A stretch of DNA of 64,000 bases, taken from Treponema bryantii. Lineage in GTDB: Bacteria; Spirochaetota; Spirochaetia; Treponematales; Treponemataceae. Positions within the stretch are counted from its first letter, which is position 1; the number at the start of each line of letters is the position of its first letter. Where the stretch lies: NCBI RefSeq assembly GCF_036492245.1, contig NZ_AP025286.1:2232001-2296000 (forward strand), written 5' to 3'. The position numbers were made by a program, and so were the translations under genes. Below, in pieces: positions 36,514 through 45,072 of this stretch. A model generated the notes under the pieces. That model was not told the origin of the DNA. It did not search any database and saw only the letters and a program-made list of their open reading frames with translations.

Positions 36514-38164
36514 CAATGTCATTAAGTTAAAATAACAAACATAGATTCCTATATCAGAAATGGTATAGGGGTCTTTTTTTTAACACTTGACACGAGCGAC
36601 AAAATGTGCGGCCGCTTTCGCTACTGATCGAATAGAGAGGTAGCGAAAGCGGCCCTTGTAATTAGCAAGAGTTAATTGCAAGGAGGTGCTTATATGAAAC
36701 CAAAACACATTAAAAAGCTATTAATGTCGGAAATTGAAACTGTTGCAAATGCTTCTGATAAGTATTGTTCAAATCCAGGGCGTGATTTTTCACGAGAACG
36801 AAAACTCTCTTTTAAAAAAGTCGTGGAAAGTATTATCGGAATGGGTAGCAAGGGACTTACAAATGAGTTGATTGACATCTTTAATAATGACCCTGAAATG
36901 CCCTCCGCCTCTGCTTTTGTCCAACAACGGAGCAAAATCAAGCCTGAAGCCTTCAGGGATATATTGGCAGGGTTCACAGAAAAGATAACCGAGCAATCTT
37001 GCCAATTAAGATTATTGGCAGTAGATGGTTCTGATATTCAAATCGCAACTAATCCAGATGATGAAGATACCTATTTTCCAGGGGCAAATGGTCAGAAGCC
37101 TTACAACCTAATTCATTTAAACGCCCTTTATGATCTTGAACAACATATTTATGTTGATTCAAGAATACAAGGGCGTATGAGTGGGAATGAACATATGGCA
37201 TTGTAAGAAATGGTTGATAAATCAGACATACAGAAGGCCTTAGTCATCGCAGACAGGGGATATGAATCTTATAACAACATGGCTCATATACAGGAAAAAG
37301 GATGGTTCTTTTTGATACGTGTAAAAGATGGAAAAGCTGGCATAAAGGACGGATTGCTACTCCCTGAAGAGAATGAATTTGATGTTGATATTTGCTTGAA
37401 GCTTGTACGAAAACAAACCAATGAAATAAAGGAACTTATGAAAGATAAAAATAAATATCGATTTATCCCCCATAACGCAAGTTTCGATTATTTACCGGAG
37501 AAAACAAGAAAAGCAGATCCTGTTATATTTTATGAATTAAAGTTCAGGGTGGTCCGTTTTGAAATAGGAACTGAGAGTTACGAAACAGTACTCACGAACC
37601 TTGACAAAGACGCGTATCCAGCGACAGAGTTAAAGCGACTATACGCTGCCCGTTGGGGAATTGAAACATCTTTCCGAGATTTAAAGTATACATTAGGGAT
37701 GCTTGATTTTCATTCAAAAAAGGTGATGTGCATCCATCAAGAAATCTATGCACATCTGATTATGTATAACTTTTCTGAAATGATTACCTCGCATGTAGTC
37801 ATTGCTAAAAAACAAAGAAAGCATACATATAAAGCAAACTTCTCAGTTGCCGTCCATATGTGCAGACTCTTCTTCTATGAAAGAGCATCACCACCCAATC
37901 TGGAAACCATAATTGCAAGAAATCTTATACCGATACGGCCAGAACGACATCGCACTCGAAATCTGACTACAAAGATTTTTCATGGTTTCTTGTATAGAGT
38001 AGCATAATTATACTTAATTGAATACTTTTTGCGGCAGACTTTCGTCTGTCTTGTTGTGATGCTCAGAAATAAAAAAAGAACGATTGAAGATATAAATACC
38101 TCAATCGCTCTTGTTGATTCTTTGGTTAATCCCTTAATTGGTCAATGTTAACTTAATGACATTG
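36514..38164 (+). mobile_element. IS4-family insertion sequence, copy B (transposase interrupted)
   Basis: 1651 bp, same organisation as copy A in the opposite direction. Ends CAATGTCATTAAGTT (36514-36528) and complement (38150-38164). The leader hairpin arms GGCCGCTTTCGCTAC (36610-36624) and complement (36640-36654) are identical to those in copy A although the loops and the coding regions have diverged. Confidence 0.85.
36694..38007 (+). pseudogene. IS4-family transposase, copy B, nonsense mutation
   Basis: 438-codon frame homologous to copy A throughout, including AVDGSDI, ADRGYES and YAARWGIETSFRDLK. A TAA at 37204-37206 replaces a Gln codon (copy A reads SALQEMVD, here MAL-stop-EMVD), consistent with a single C-to-T change. 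The frame is otherwise open, so the damage is recent or the stop is suppressed. AAGGAGG precedes the ATG at 36694. Confidence 0.9.
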
Positions 38165-38174
38165 ATTAAAAAAT
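38165..38174 (+). repeat. Right target-site duplication of the composite transposon
   Basis: ATTAAAAAAT, identical to 33443-33452, directly outside the IS-B end. Confidence 0.85.
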
Positions 38175-38187
38175 GTGCCGTTTTTTT
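38175..38187 (+). terminator. Right arm of the split psd terminator
   Basis: GTGCCGTTTTTTT, the perfect partner of 33430-33442. It marks the resumption of the pre-insertion chromosome. Confidence 0.85.
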
Positions 38188-38223
38188 CAGAATGTATTCT
38201 GGAATAATTTATTTTTACAATAA

Positions 38224-38652
38224 TTAACCACGAGATTTAGATGAGTAATAATATTTACCATCTTCTTTTGTAATTGTAACTAAATTATGTGCAGAAATAA
38301 GATGATAATTATCACTAGGATATTCTTCCTCCATAATTCTAATATTTTCACCATTATTTTTAACAAACAATTTGAAATATCCGTATGTAGCTAAAAACTC
38401 CTTATTTGAATCACCTGCTTTAAGTGTAATAGTACCAGTTCGTGCTGTTTTTCCTTCATCTACTGTTGTAGGATCCTCTTCATAAATTACAGTAATTTTT
38501 TCACCTGTTTCATTTGTTATATAAACTTTATTGTAATCAGTTAATTCGTCACCAACTTCTTTCATTGCTTTGGCCATACCAATTAACTCACAACTTGAAA
38601 ATAAAACTGCAACTCCAAAAACAATGGCGATTAAACCAAATCTCTTTTTCAT
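38224..38652 (-). CDS. Small predicted lipoprotein
   Basis: 142 residues. Signal peptide with lipobox LFSSC; lipidated Cys21. The mature part is a small mixed beta domain (YITNETGEKITVIYEEDPTTVDEGKTARTGTITLKAG) with no recognised family. AGAGGT precedes the ATG. It lies between the transposon scar and the RluA-type gene and looks monocistronic. Confidence 0.75.
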   Translation of the reverse strand: MKKRFGLIAIVFGVAVLFSSCELIGMAKAMKEVGDELTDYNKVYITNETGEKITVIYEEDPTTVDEGKTARTGTITLKAGDSNKEFLATYGYFKLFVKNNGENIRIMEEEYPSDNYHLISAHNLVTITKEDGKYYYSSKSRG

Positions 38653-38769
38653 ATTTTACCTCTTCTATGAAAATAATGTATCAAGATGGTAAAAAATAAC
38701 TTAATAAAAACATTTTGTCAACATCAATATTTATAAAATTTTATTATTTGCAACATTATTGATTATTAG

Positions 38770-40143
38770 CTAAAACTCTGGTTTGCAGACAATATGCAGT
38801 AATTCACCACTTGTTGGATGATAAAATTTTATTTCTGCCGCATGAAGCATAAGCCGTTCACCGTCCCTGCACTCTCCATACAAACTGTCTCCAACAATTG
38901 GGATACCTAGTCCACCGCGTTCTACAGAACAACTCGAAGCAAGTCTCAGCTGATGTGTTCTGCCGGTAAGAGGCGAAAAACCAATACGAGTTACAATCTT
39001 TTCCCCGGAACCAGTTTGAAGTTTTTCAACTCCAAGCTTTTTCCATTCTGTAATTCCGAGTTTACCGTTTACCTCATCAAAAATCTGATGCGGTCTGTTA
39101 TCTGGATCCAGTCGGAAAGGAAGTTCTGTTCTTCCTTCTGTTTTTCCACGCAAGATTCCATCAAGAAGTGCAATATATTTTTTATGAACCTGTCCTGCTG
39201 CAAACTGTTCGTTTAATTTTCTGTGTGCTTCGGGATTTAGGGCACAAATCAAAATACCTGAAGTCTCCATATCAAGTCTGTGTACGGCACATTGCACCGG
39301 TGCCTCTGGAAACAAGTTACGTACACGCGATTCTACACAATCCTGCTTGTCCTCGCCCTTCCCGGGAACAGAAAGAAGTCCGCTTTGTTTATTTACAACA
39401 ACTATATCCTTATCCCGATATAAAATTTCAAGTCCTAAAATTGAAGGAAGAATATAACCACAGCGCTCATCACAAGGAGGATAAGAAATCCCATTCTGTT
39501 TGTTTTTTGTATCACGACCAAAATAAACTTCATCCATACTAACTGGTTCAAGTTCATGTGCAAAGGCATAACTTAAAAACTTTGGAGCACAGCAGTCGCC
39601 CGTTCCTGTCGGCGGAAGATGTCCGCCATGTAGTTTGATTATTTCATCAAGAGTTACAGGCATTCCATCAAAACGTGTAAAAGCATAAAGTGAAAACACA
39701 TTTTTAAGAGAGGCATCAGTAAGGCAGGTTCGCTGTTCAATAAGCTGTTTTCTTTCAGGAGATGATTTATTAACTAACGTTAGTTTGTTAATCTGATCCG
39801 TTAATTTATGAATCTGTAAATCATTTTCTTCAAGCGCTTTATCAATTTTATCTGAAGAAACTATAGAAGGAACAAAGACTGATTTTTCTACAAAAAGATT
39901 TTTAAAAGGACGTACAGCTTCAAGCTGTTTATTATTTCCGCTCACAGCATAAAGCACAACCCGATGTCCTGTACCATCTTCATGTTTTTTCCAGCAGACA
40001 AGAGCGCCAATCATAACGCCTTGTCCTTTTCGTTCTTCACTTTCCCGCCCGCATTGCTTTAACTGTACATCTCCCCTTTCTATTAAGGAAATGAGCTTCT
40101 GGCAGTAATGACGGGCAGATTCCTGCGAAAACGGTGGAAACAT
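38770..40143 (-). CDS. RluA-family pseudouridine synthase with N-terminal extension
   Basis: 457 residues. The C-terminal part (about 225-457) is an RluA-type catalytic domain with the Asp motif HRLDMETSG and LTGRTHQLRLA. The first 220 residues form an extension with a Cys-rich stretch (GTGDCCAPK, CDERCGY) seen in some long RluA-type proteins. It isomerises uridines in rRNA or tRNA; the target site is unknown. Last gene of the long minus-strand run, 15 nt after rpiA. Confidence 0.87.
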   Translation of the reverse strand: MFPPFSQESARHYCQKLISLIERGDVQLKQCGRESEERKGQGVMIGALVCWKKHEDGTGHRVVLYAVSGNNKQLEAVRPFKNLFVEKSVFVPSIVSSDKIDKALEENDLQIHKLTDQINKLTLVNKSSPERKQLIEQRTCLTDASLKNVFSLYAFTRFDGMPVTLDEIIKLHGGHLPPTGTGDCCAPKFLSYAFAHELEPVSMDEVYFGRDTKNKQNGISYPPCDERCGYILPSILGLEILYRDKDIVVVNKQSGLLSVPGKGEDKQDCVESRVRNLFPEAPVQCAVHRLDMETSGILICALNPEAHRKLNEQFAAGQVHKKYIALLDGILRGKTEGRTELPFRLDPDNRPHQIFDEVNGKLGITEWKKLGVEKLQTGSGEKIVTRIGFSPLTGRTHQLRLASSCSVERGGLGIPIVGDSLYGECRDGERLMLHAAEIKFYHPTSGELLHIVCKPEF

Positions 40144-40158
40144 TTACAGTGGTACGCC

Positions 40159-40887
40159 CTATTTAAGATTTCTGATTTCTACTGAGCCGTCTTCTTTTGA
40201 AATGAAAACAATCGGCTTATTCTGGGTAAAGAGACCTGTCTCTACAACTCCAACAATAGAATTGATTTTTGCTTCCATCTCAGGAACGTTTATAGGTTCT
40301 TTCCATGTACAGTCAAGAATCTGATTTCCATTATCTGTAATTACAGGGCCAGCTTTTCGAACACCTTCACGAAGAACAGCTGTAGCACCAAGAGCACTAA
40401 GAGCATTCATTACAGGTACGCGTGCATCACCGATAATTTCTACAGGAACCGGGAACTTAGTACCGATTGTCTGTACCGCTTTTGAAGAATCAGCAATTAC
40501 GACAAAGATCTTTGCATTATATTCAACAATCTTTTCACGAACATGAGCAGCACCGCCACCCTTAATACAGTTACAGTCCGGATCAACCTCATCTGCACCA
40601 TCAATTGCAAGATCAAGCTGACCTCCAATTGCTCTGTCGTTCATTGAATAAACAGGAATTCCATAATCCTGGCAGGCATTCTGTGTCTGAAAACTTGTAA
40701 CTACAGCTTTTATATCTTTAAGTTTTCCACTTGTAATGTGTTCAGCAAGACGTTTTACTGCAGGCATAGCTGTTGAACCTGTACCAAGACCAATCTTCAT
40801 ACCGCTGAAAATAAGACCTTTTTCAATAAGGGTATCAACGGCTGTATTAGCCACCAAAGTTTTTTGTTCTGATTGTGATAAAGACAT
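40159..40887 (-). CDS. rpiA: Ribose-5-phosphate isomerase A
   Basis: 242 residues with the RpiA signatures GLGTGSTA, DGADEVD and KGGGAAHVREK. It interconverts ribose 5-phosphate and ribulose 5-phosphate in the pentose phosphate pathway, and so also supplies the precursor for histidine synthesis encoded in the same run. AGGAGG lies 11 bases before the ATG. Confidence 0.95.
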   Translation of the reverse strand: MSLSQSEQKTLVANTAVDTLIEKGLIFSGMKIGLGTGSTAMPAVKRLAEHITSGKLKDIKAVVTSFQTQNACQDYGIPVYSMNDRAIGGQLDLAIDGADEVDPDCNCIKGGGAAHVREKIVEYNAKIFVVIADSSKAVQTIGTKFPVPVEIIGDARVPVMNALSALGATAVLREGVRKAGPVITDNGNQILDCTWKEPINVPEMEAKINSIVGVVETGLFTQNKPIVFISKEDGSVEIRNLK

Positions 40888-40925
40888 AGCGGTTATAACC
40901 TCCTACAATAATAACCGTAATTGTT

Positions 40926-42431
40926 TTATTTTTTTTCTTCGTAGTTCAGACCAGTAAACAGCTTAAACTGTTCATAGGCCTGATATTCAAGCATCTTATA
41001 ACCATTACATACTCTACAGCCTGCCAGAGCAGCTCTCTTCATTACAGGGGTTGTAGACGGCTCATAAACAATATCAAAAAGAAGTTCATTGCCGCGGAAA
41101 TCATAAAAATAAATCGGATCATTTTCCGCACTGCTTGGACCTTCTGAATTCATACCCACCGAAGTAGTCTGCACGATAAGTGTAGAATATTCATCCAGCT
41201 TTGCCATACAATGTGGATCCAGCTGGCAGTAATTAAAGCCATACTTTTCTGCTAACTGGGCTGCGGTTTCCACTGTACGATTAAAAATACAAACTCTCGC
41301 CCCCATCTGCTTAAGAACATAAACAATTGCCTTAGCTGCACCACCTGCTCCAATTACAGCAACTTTCTTGTGTTTGATTTTTACAGGGCCAAGAAATTCT
41401 TCAAGAGCTCGTCGGAAACCAGGAGCATCAGTATTGTAACCAAGCCATTTATTATTCTTTCGTACAATAGTATTACAAGCTCCAATCTGAGCAACCTCTG
41501 GTGACTGCTCATGAATATAATACATTACAGATTCTTTATGAGGAATTGTAACGGAAAGTCCCTTTACTCCAATACCCTCACAGAAAGAAAGAGTATCAGA
41601 GATCAGCTGAGAACGATATGGAATATAAACAGCATTTAGTTTTTTAGCTTCGTAACCTTTATTATGAATTTCAGGACTCGAAGTTTTTAATAGAGGCCAG
41701 CCTGCAATTCCATAAAGAGAAGTATCCTGATTGATTGATTTGAAATGATACATCTCATTGATTGTCACAGGATCAATATGTCCAATAGCTTTTGTATTTT
41801 CTAAAACTTCTTCCGGAGATACATAAGTAAGGAAAGAATTAGTTCTGCTTGCAAGTAAACGAGAAGGAAAACCTTCTGCTCCCATAGCACAGAGAATATG
41901 CTCATACTGAGTCATACTCTCACCTTCTTTCAAAAGATTTAATACATCAGAAAGAGAATGAGGCATGAAGGCAATTTTTGGAATTTCATAACCGGTTTTA
42001 CGCATAATGTCGCAGCGTTCACGTATATTCAGGATCGGTTCTTTCATACTATGGCAGCTTCTGATAATACGAACACCAAAAGCCATAGCCGCATCCTGAA
42101 TACTTGGAATATGAAAATCTTCTTCAAAATCTACAAAGGCAAAGTTTTTTGATTTATCAGGATTTGCAAAAGCAAGGGCACGTGCAAAAAGATTTGTACG
42201 TGCAAAATCACCACCAGTAAACTGACCACCGTCAATGTCGCGGCGGATTGTAAGAATACACGGCTGATATATCATTGCTGGAAAACGGCGGGCGCTTAAC
42301 TGTTCATCTTCATTAAGATGATCAACCCGCAGCTCAACCATATCAATATATTTTTCATACTTTTTTACAAGCTTAAGATCCTCTTCAAGAGTCTTGCCGG
42401 TAAGGGTCATACATATCAGCGGCTGGTTCAT
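40926..42431 (-). CDS. aroDE: Bifunctional 3-dehydroquinate dehydratase / shikimate dehydrogenase
   Basis: 501 residues. The N-terminal half (1-220) is a type I dehydroquinase: MVELRVDHL, catalytic His in RSCHSM and Schiff-base Lys in IPKIAFMP. The C-terminal half (about 235-501) is AroE: SLYGIAGWPLLKTSSPEIHN, VTIPHK, NTDAPGF, AVIGAGGAAKA, FNRT. The fusion performs steps 3 and 4 of the shikimate pathway and may channel dehydroshikimate. AAGGAAAAG precedes the ATG. Similar fusions are known in plants and some bacteria. Confidence 0.95.
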   Translation of the reverse strand: MNQPLICMTLTGKTLEEDLKLVKKYEKYIDMVELRVDHLNEDEQLSARRFPAMIYQPCILTIRRDIDGGQFTGGDFARTNLFARALAFANPDKSKNFAFVDFEEDFHIPSIQDAAMAFGVRIIRSCHSMKEPILNIRERCDIMRKTGYEIPKIAFMPHSLSDVLNLLKEGESMTQYEHILCAMGAEGFPSRLLASRTNSFLTYVSPEEVLENTKAIGHIDPVTINEMYHFKSINQDTSLYGIAGWPLLKTSSPEIHNKGYEAKKLNAVYIPYRSQLISDTLSFCEGIGVKGLSVTIPHKESVMYYIHEQSPEVAQIGACNTIVRKNNKWLGYNTDAPGFRRALEEFLGPVKIKHKKVAVIGAGGAAKAIVYVLKQMGARVCIFNRTVETAAQLAEKYGFNYCQLDPHCMAKLDEYSTLIVQTTSVGMNSEGPSSAENDPIYFYDFRGNELLFDIVYEPSTTPVMKRAALAGCRVCNGYKMLEYQAYEQFKLFTGLNYEEKK

Positions 42432-42440
42432 GACTTTTCC

Positions 42441-43514
42441 TTAATTAACTGTCTTTTTTGAAACTACTTTATTTACAACTGTAAGCTCAAGGGTTGTTCC
42501 CTTTGGAACTGCATATGGTACGGTAACCATTCCACCCGGATGATTAAAGCTGAGAAGTGTATATGAATTACCCTCAGCAGGATAAGCTTCAATCTTCATT
42601 GGAACTGGATATGGATAATCTGCAACCTTTTCCTGATAGATACCATAAATGTTATCGTTATATTCACCAGAAGGAAGAGCCATTTCAACAGCAACACGAG
42701 TATAATTTGGAACAAACTCGTCATCGAATGCCTGCTGATCAACAACAGTTCCCGGCTTTTCATCATCGGAAGACTTGTGTGAAGTAATATCAAATACAAG
42801 CTTGCTTCTTGTAATAATCTGAAGAAGGTCGTTAACGCTCTGACCAATAAGGTAAGGAGCCTTAGTATTTTCGTAGTTAGGTCCACGGCTTACAACAAGC
42901 TGAACTGTAACAGGTTCAGAAATTTTTGTACCAGCAGGTGGATCCTGTTCGAGAATTGTTCCGGCATCAGATGCATCAGGTTTATACTCTGGTTCTGCAA
43001 GCACGATAAGAGGTTTAGTCTGTCCGGCAAACAAAGTCTGAAGCTTCATGCGAAGATCTTCAATATTCATACCGGTATATTCATCAACCTTATCAACAAT
43101 TACACCACGGCTTACAACAAGAGAAACACGGCTGTAGCCTTTTACGATTGCACCTGCATCCGGAGACTGATCAAGAATAGTTCCTTCATCTCCAGGAAGG
43201 TCTGAATAACGCAGACTGATTTTTGGATAAAGTTCCTTTACCTGCATCTCCAGAAGTGCATCTTCAAGATTCTTTCCTACAACATTTGGAACAAGAACCT
43301 TTTCCGGGCCTTTTACATTTATAAAGAAAATAGCAAATGCTGCAAAACACATAAGTGCAAATGCACAAAGACAGATTCCAAGAAAAGCCGGAATACTTGT
43401 CTGAAATTTATCATAAGACTCAGAAAACTTTATGCTTATATGCGGCTTCTTTTTGAATATATTCTTGATTTTAGAAGATTTAGATTCATTTTCGTAATCT
43501 TTGTTGTCGTCCAT
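42441..43514 (-). CDS. Single-pass membrane protein with PASTA repeats
   Basis: 357 residues. Basic cytoplasmic N-terminus (about 1-45), one transmembrane helix (about 45-70), then three PASTA-type repeats (VPNVVGKNLEDALLEM, TGMNIEDLRMKL, APYLIGQSVNDLLQII), each ending in LVVSRG or a similar strand. PASTA domains bind muropeptides or peptidoglycan, but there is no kinase or transpeptidase domain. It may recruit cell-wall factors. AGAGG precedes the ATG; 15 nt downstream of fmt. Confidence 0.87.
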   Translation of the reverse strand: MDDNKDYENESKSSKIKNIFKKKPHISIKFSESYDKFQTSIPAFLGICLCAFALMCFAAFAIFFINVKGPEKVLVPNVVGKNLEDALLEMQVKELYPKISLRYSDLPGDEGTILDQSPDAGAIVKGYSRVSLVVSRGVIVDKVDEYTGMNIEDLRMKLQTLFAGQTKPLIVLAEPEYKPDASDAGTILEQDPPAGTKISEPVTVQLVVSRGPNYENTKAPYLIGQSVNDLLQIITRSKLVFDITSHKSSDDEKPGTVVDQQAFDDEFVPNYTRVAVEMALPSGEYNDNIYGIYQEKVADYPYPVPMKIEAYPAEGNSYTLLSFNHPGGMVTVPYAVPKGTTLELTVVNKVVSKKTVN

Positions 43515-43529
43515 AATTTCCTCTATATA

Positions 43530-44477
43530 TTAAACCAGCACGGTACCGATAAAGTTTCTAGCACCGTTCATAAAACTTTTATAATCCATAGCGTTTTTAC
43601 CCTGACGCTGCAGTTTCTTTACAGCAAGGATTCCATCGCCTGTTTTTATTAGAATACCGTCCCTCTTGGAAAATTCCAAGACAGTACCGGCAGTACCTTC
43701 AAATGTTCCGGAAAATACACTAGCCTCAAGAATTCTCAAAGGTAAGCCATTTTCCATACACCAGCAGCCTGGCTCAGGATAGTAAGCACGGATTTTTGCT
43801 TCAATAACTTCCGCACTTTCATTCCAGTTTATACGGCCATCTTCTTTTGTAATAATTCCAGTATAAGAAGCTTCTCCAGACTGGGGACGTCCCTCAGGGA
43901 GTTTGCCTTCTGAATTACATTTTTTGATTACTTCAAGAATTAGTTTTGCACCTTCCTCTGCACTGTAATTCAAAAGTGATTCACCAGTTTCTGTTCCATT
44001 GAGTTCTACTACAGTCTGCTCAAGAATATCACCCTCGTCCATTTTCAAACCGAGAGTCTGAATTGTAACGGCAGTCTGTTTATCGCGATTCAATATAGCT
44101 GCAGGAACAGGGGTACAGCCACGATATTTAGGCAGTAAAGAAGGATGAAGATTTATACCACCGAACGGAAAAAGCTCCAGAAACTTAGGTCCAAAGATAT
44201 GTCCGTAAGCAAAGCAGACAAGAAGATCTGCCTTAAGCGGACGTACAGCATCGCGTGCCTCTCCATCAAGATGAGCAGGAGTAAGAACAGGAATTCCCTG
44301 AGACTCAGCAAAAGCCGCAACCGGAGTTGGAATCAGATCCTTATGACGGCCCTTTGCTGTAGGTGGATTTGAAAGTACACCTGCAATTTCAAAGCCGATT
44401 TCGCTTTTTGCGCCATTGAGAATCTCAAGTGTTTTCTTTGCCGTTTCCGGACTTCCTGCAAATAAAATCCTGATCAT
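43530..44477 (-). CDS. fmt: Methionyl-tRNA formyltransferase
   Basis: 315 residues. Formyl-THF and catalytic motifs GGINLHPSLLPKYRG and the preceding YGHIFGPKFLE match Fmt, and the C-terminal domain includes TGDGILAVKKLQRQGKNAM. It formylates initiator Met-tRNA; def, encoded just upstream, removes the formyl group later. ATG at 44477, 19 nt after the def stop. Confidence 0.95.
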   Translation of the reverse strand: MIRILFAGSPETAKKTLEILNGAKSEIGFEIAGVLSNPPTAKGRHKDLIPTPVAAFAESQGIPVLTPAHLDGEARDAVRPLKADLLVCFAYGHIFGPKFLELFPFGGINLHPSLLPKYRGCTPVPAAILNRDKQTAVTIQTLGLKMDEGDILEQTVVELNGTETGESLLNYSAEEGAKLILEVIKKCNSEGKLPEGRPQSGEASYTGIITKEDGRINWNESAEVIEAKIRAYYPEPGCWCMENGLPLRILEASVFSGTFEGTAGTVLEFSKRDGILIKTGDGILAVKKLQRQGKNAMDYKSFMNGARNFIGTVLV

Positions 44478-44496
44478 TCGTTTTGCCTTACGTTAT

Positions 44497-45072
44497 TTAT
44501 TTTGCTTTTTTTGCTTCTTTTGCAGCAAGTTTTGCTGCAATCTTGCGGGCCTTAGATTCCTTTTCGCGGGCTTTTTCAGCAGCACGTTCTGCACGCTTTT
44601 TGAACTGAGCTTCAGTCTTTTCTGCAAAAGCCTTATCACCACGGTCAATGTAAAGAATACCGTCAAGGTGATCATATTCATGCTGAATGATGCGGGCAAG
44701 AAGTCCGTCTGCATCAAGAGTAAACGGACGTCCCTTTTCATTCAAAGCCTGAACAGTTACACGAACAGGACGTGTGATTGATTCGTAAACCTGTGGAATA
44801 CTCAGACAGCCCTCTTCATAATCTGCAACCTCTTCAGAAGTTTTGATAATCTGAGGATTAATGAAAACGCGTTTTACATCATCATCAGCCATAGCAACAA
44901 ACATTCTGATGCTCTTACCAATCTGAGGAGCTGCAAGTCCAACACCATCAGCATCAACCATAGTCTCAAGCATGTCGTTTGCAAGCTGTCTGATTTCGTC
45001 ATTTACTTCAACAACAGGTTCTGCCTTCTGACGAAGAACCTCTTCACCAAGCTTTGTTATATTTAAAATCAT
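44497..45072 (-). CDS. def: Peptide deformylase with Lys/Ala-rich tail
   Basis: 191 residues. The three PDF motifs are intact: GVGLAAPQ, EEGCLSIP and IQHEYDHLDG, giving Cys and two His metal ligands. The C-terminal 35 residues are a highly charged Lys/Ala/Glu helix (RAAEKAREKESKARKIAAKL), longer than in standard enzymes and possibly ribosome-binding. The start overlaps the hisD stop (ATGA), with GAGGTG upstream, so translation is coupled. Confidence 0.95.
   Translation of the reverse strand: MILNITKLGEEVLRQKAEPVVEVNDEIRQLANDMLETMVDADGVGLAAPQIGKSIRMFVAMADDDVKRVFINPQIIKTSEEVADYEEGCLSIPQVYESITRPVRVTVQALNEKGRPFTLDADGLLARIIQHEYDHLDGILYIDRGDKAFAEKTEAQFKKRAERAAEKAREKESKARKIAAKLAAKEAKKAK

Larger units (their letters stand above)
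36238..36693 (-). other. Non-coding stretch: hydrolase promoter, palindromes and IS-B 5' region
   Basis: Holds the hydrolase promoter and operator-like palindrome (36307-36338), a 9-bp hairpin GAGTTTCGC/GCGAAACTC (36354-36374), a nested hairpin region (36385-36440), a bidirectional terminator-like hairpin (36451-36499), the IS-B end (36514) and the IS-B leader hairpin (36610-36654). No gene is visible. Confidence 0.7.
33453..38164. mobile_element. Composite transposon: two inverted IS4-family copies around a hydrolase gene
   Basis: 4712 bp. The outer ends are perfect 22-bp inverted repeats (33453-33474 and 38143-38164, beginning CAATGTCATTAAGTT). IS-A (33453-35105) and IS-B (36514-38164) point away from each other's 3' ends, with transposase 5' ends facing the cargo. 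The perfect 10-bp duplication only at the outer ends indicates the whole structure moved as a unit. IS-A can supply transposase; IS-B has a nonsense codon. Cargo is an alpha/beta hydrolase with its own promoter and terminator. Confidence 0.85.
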
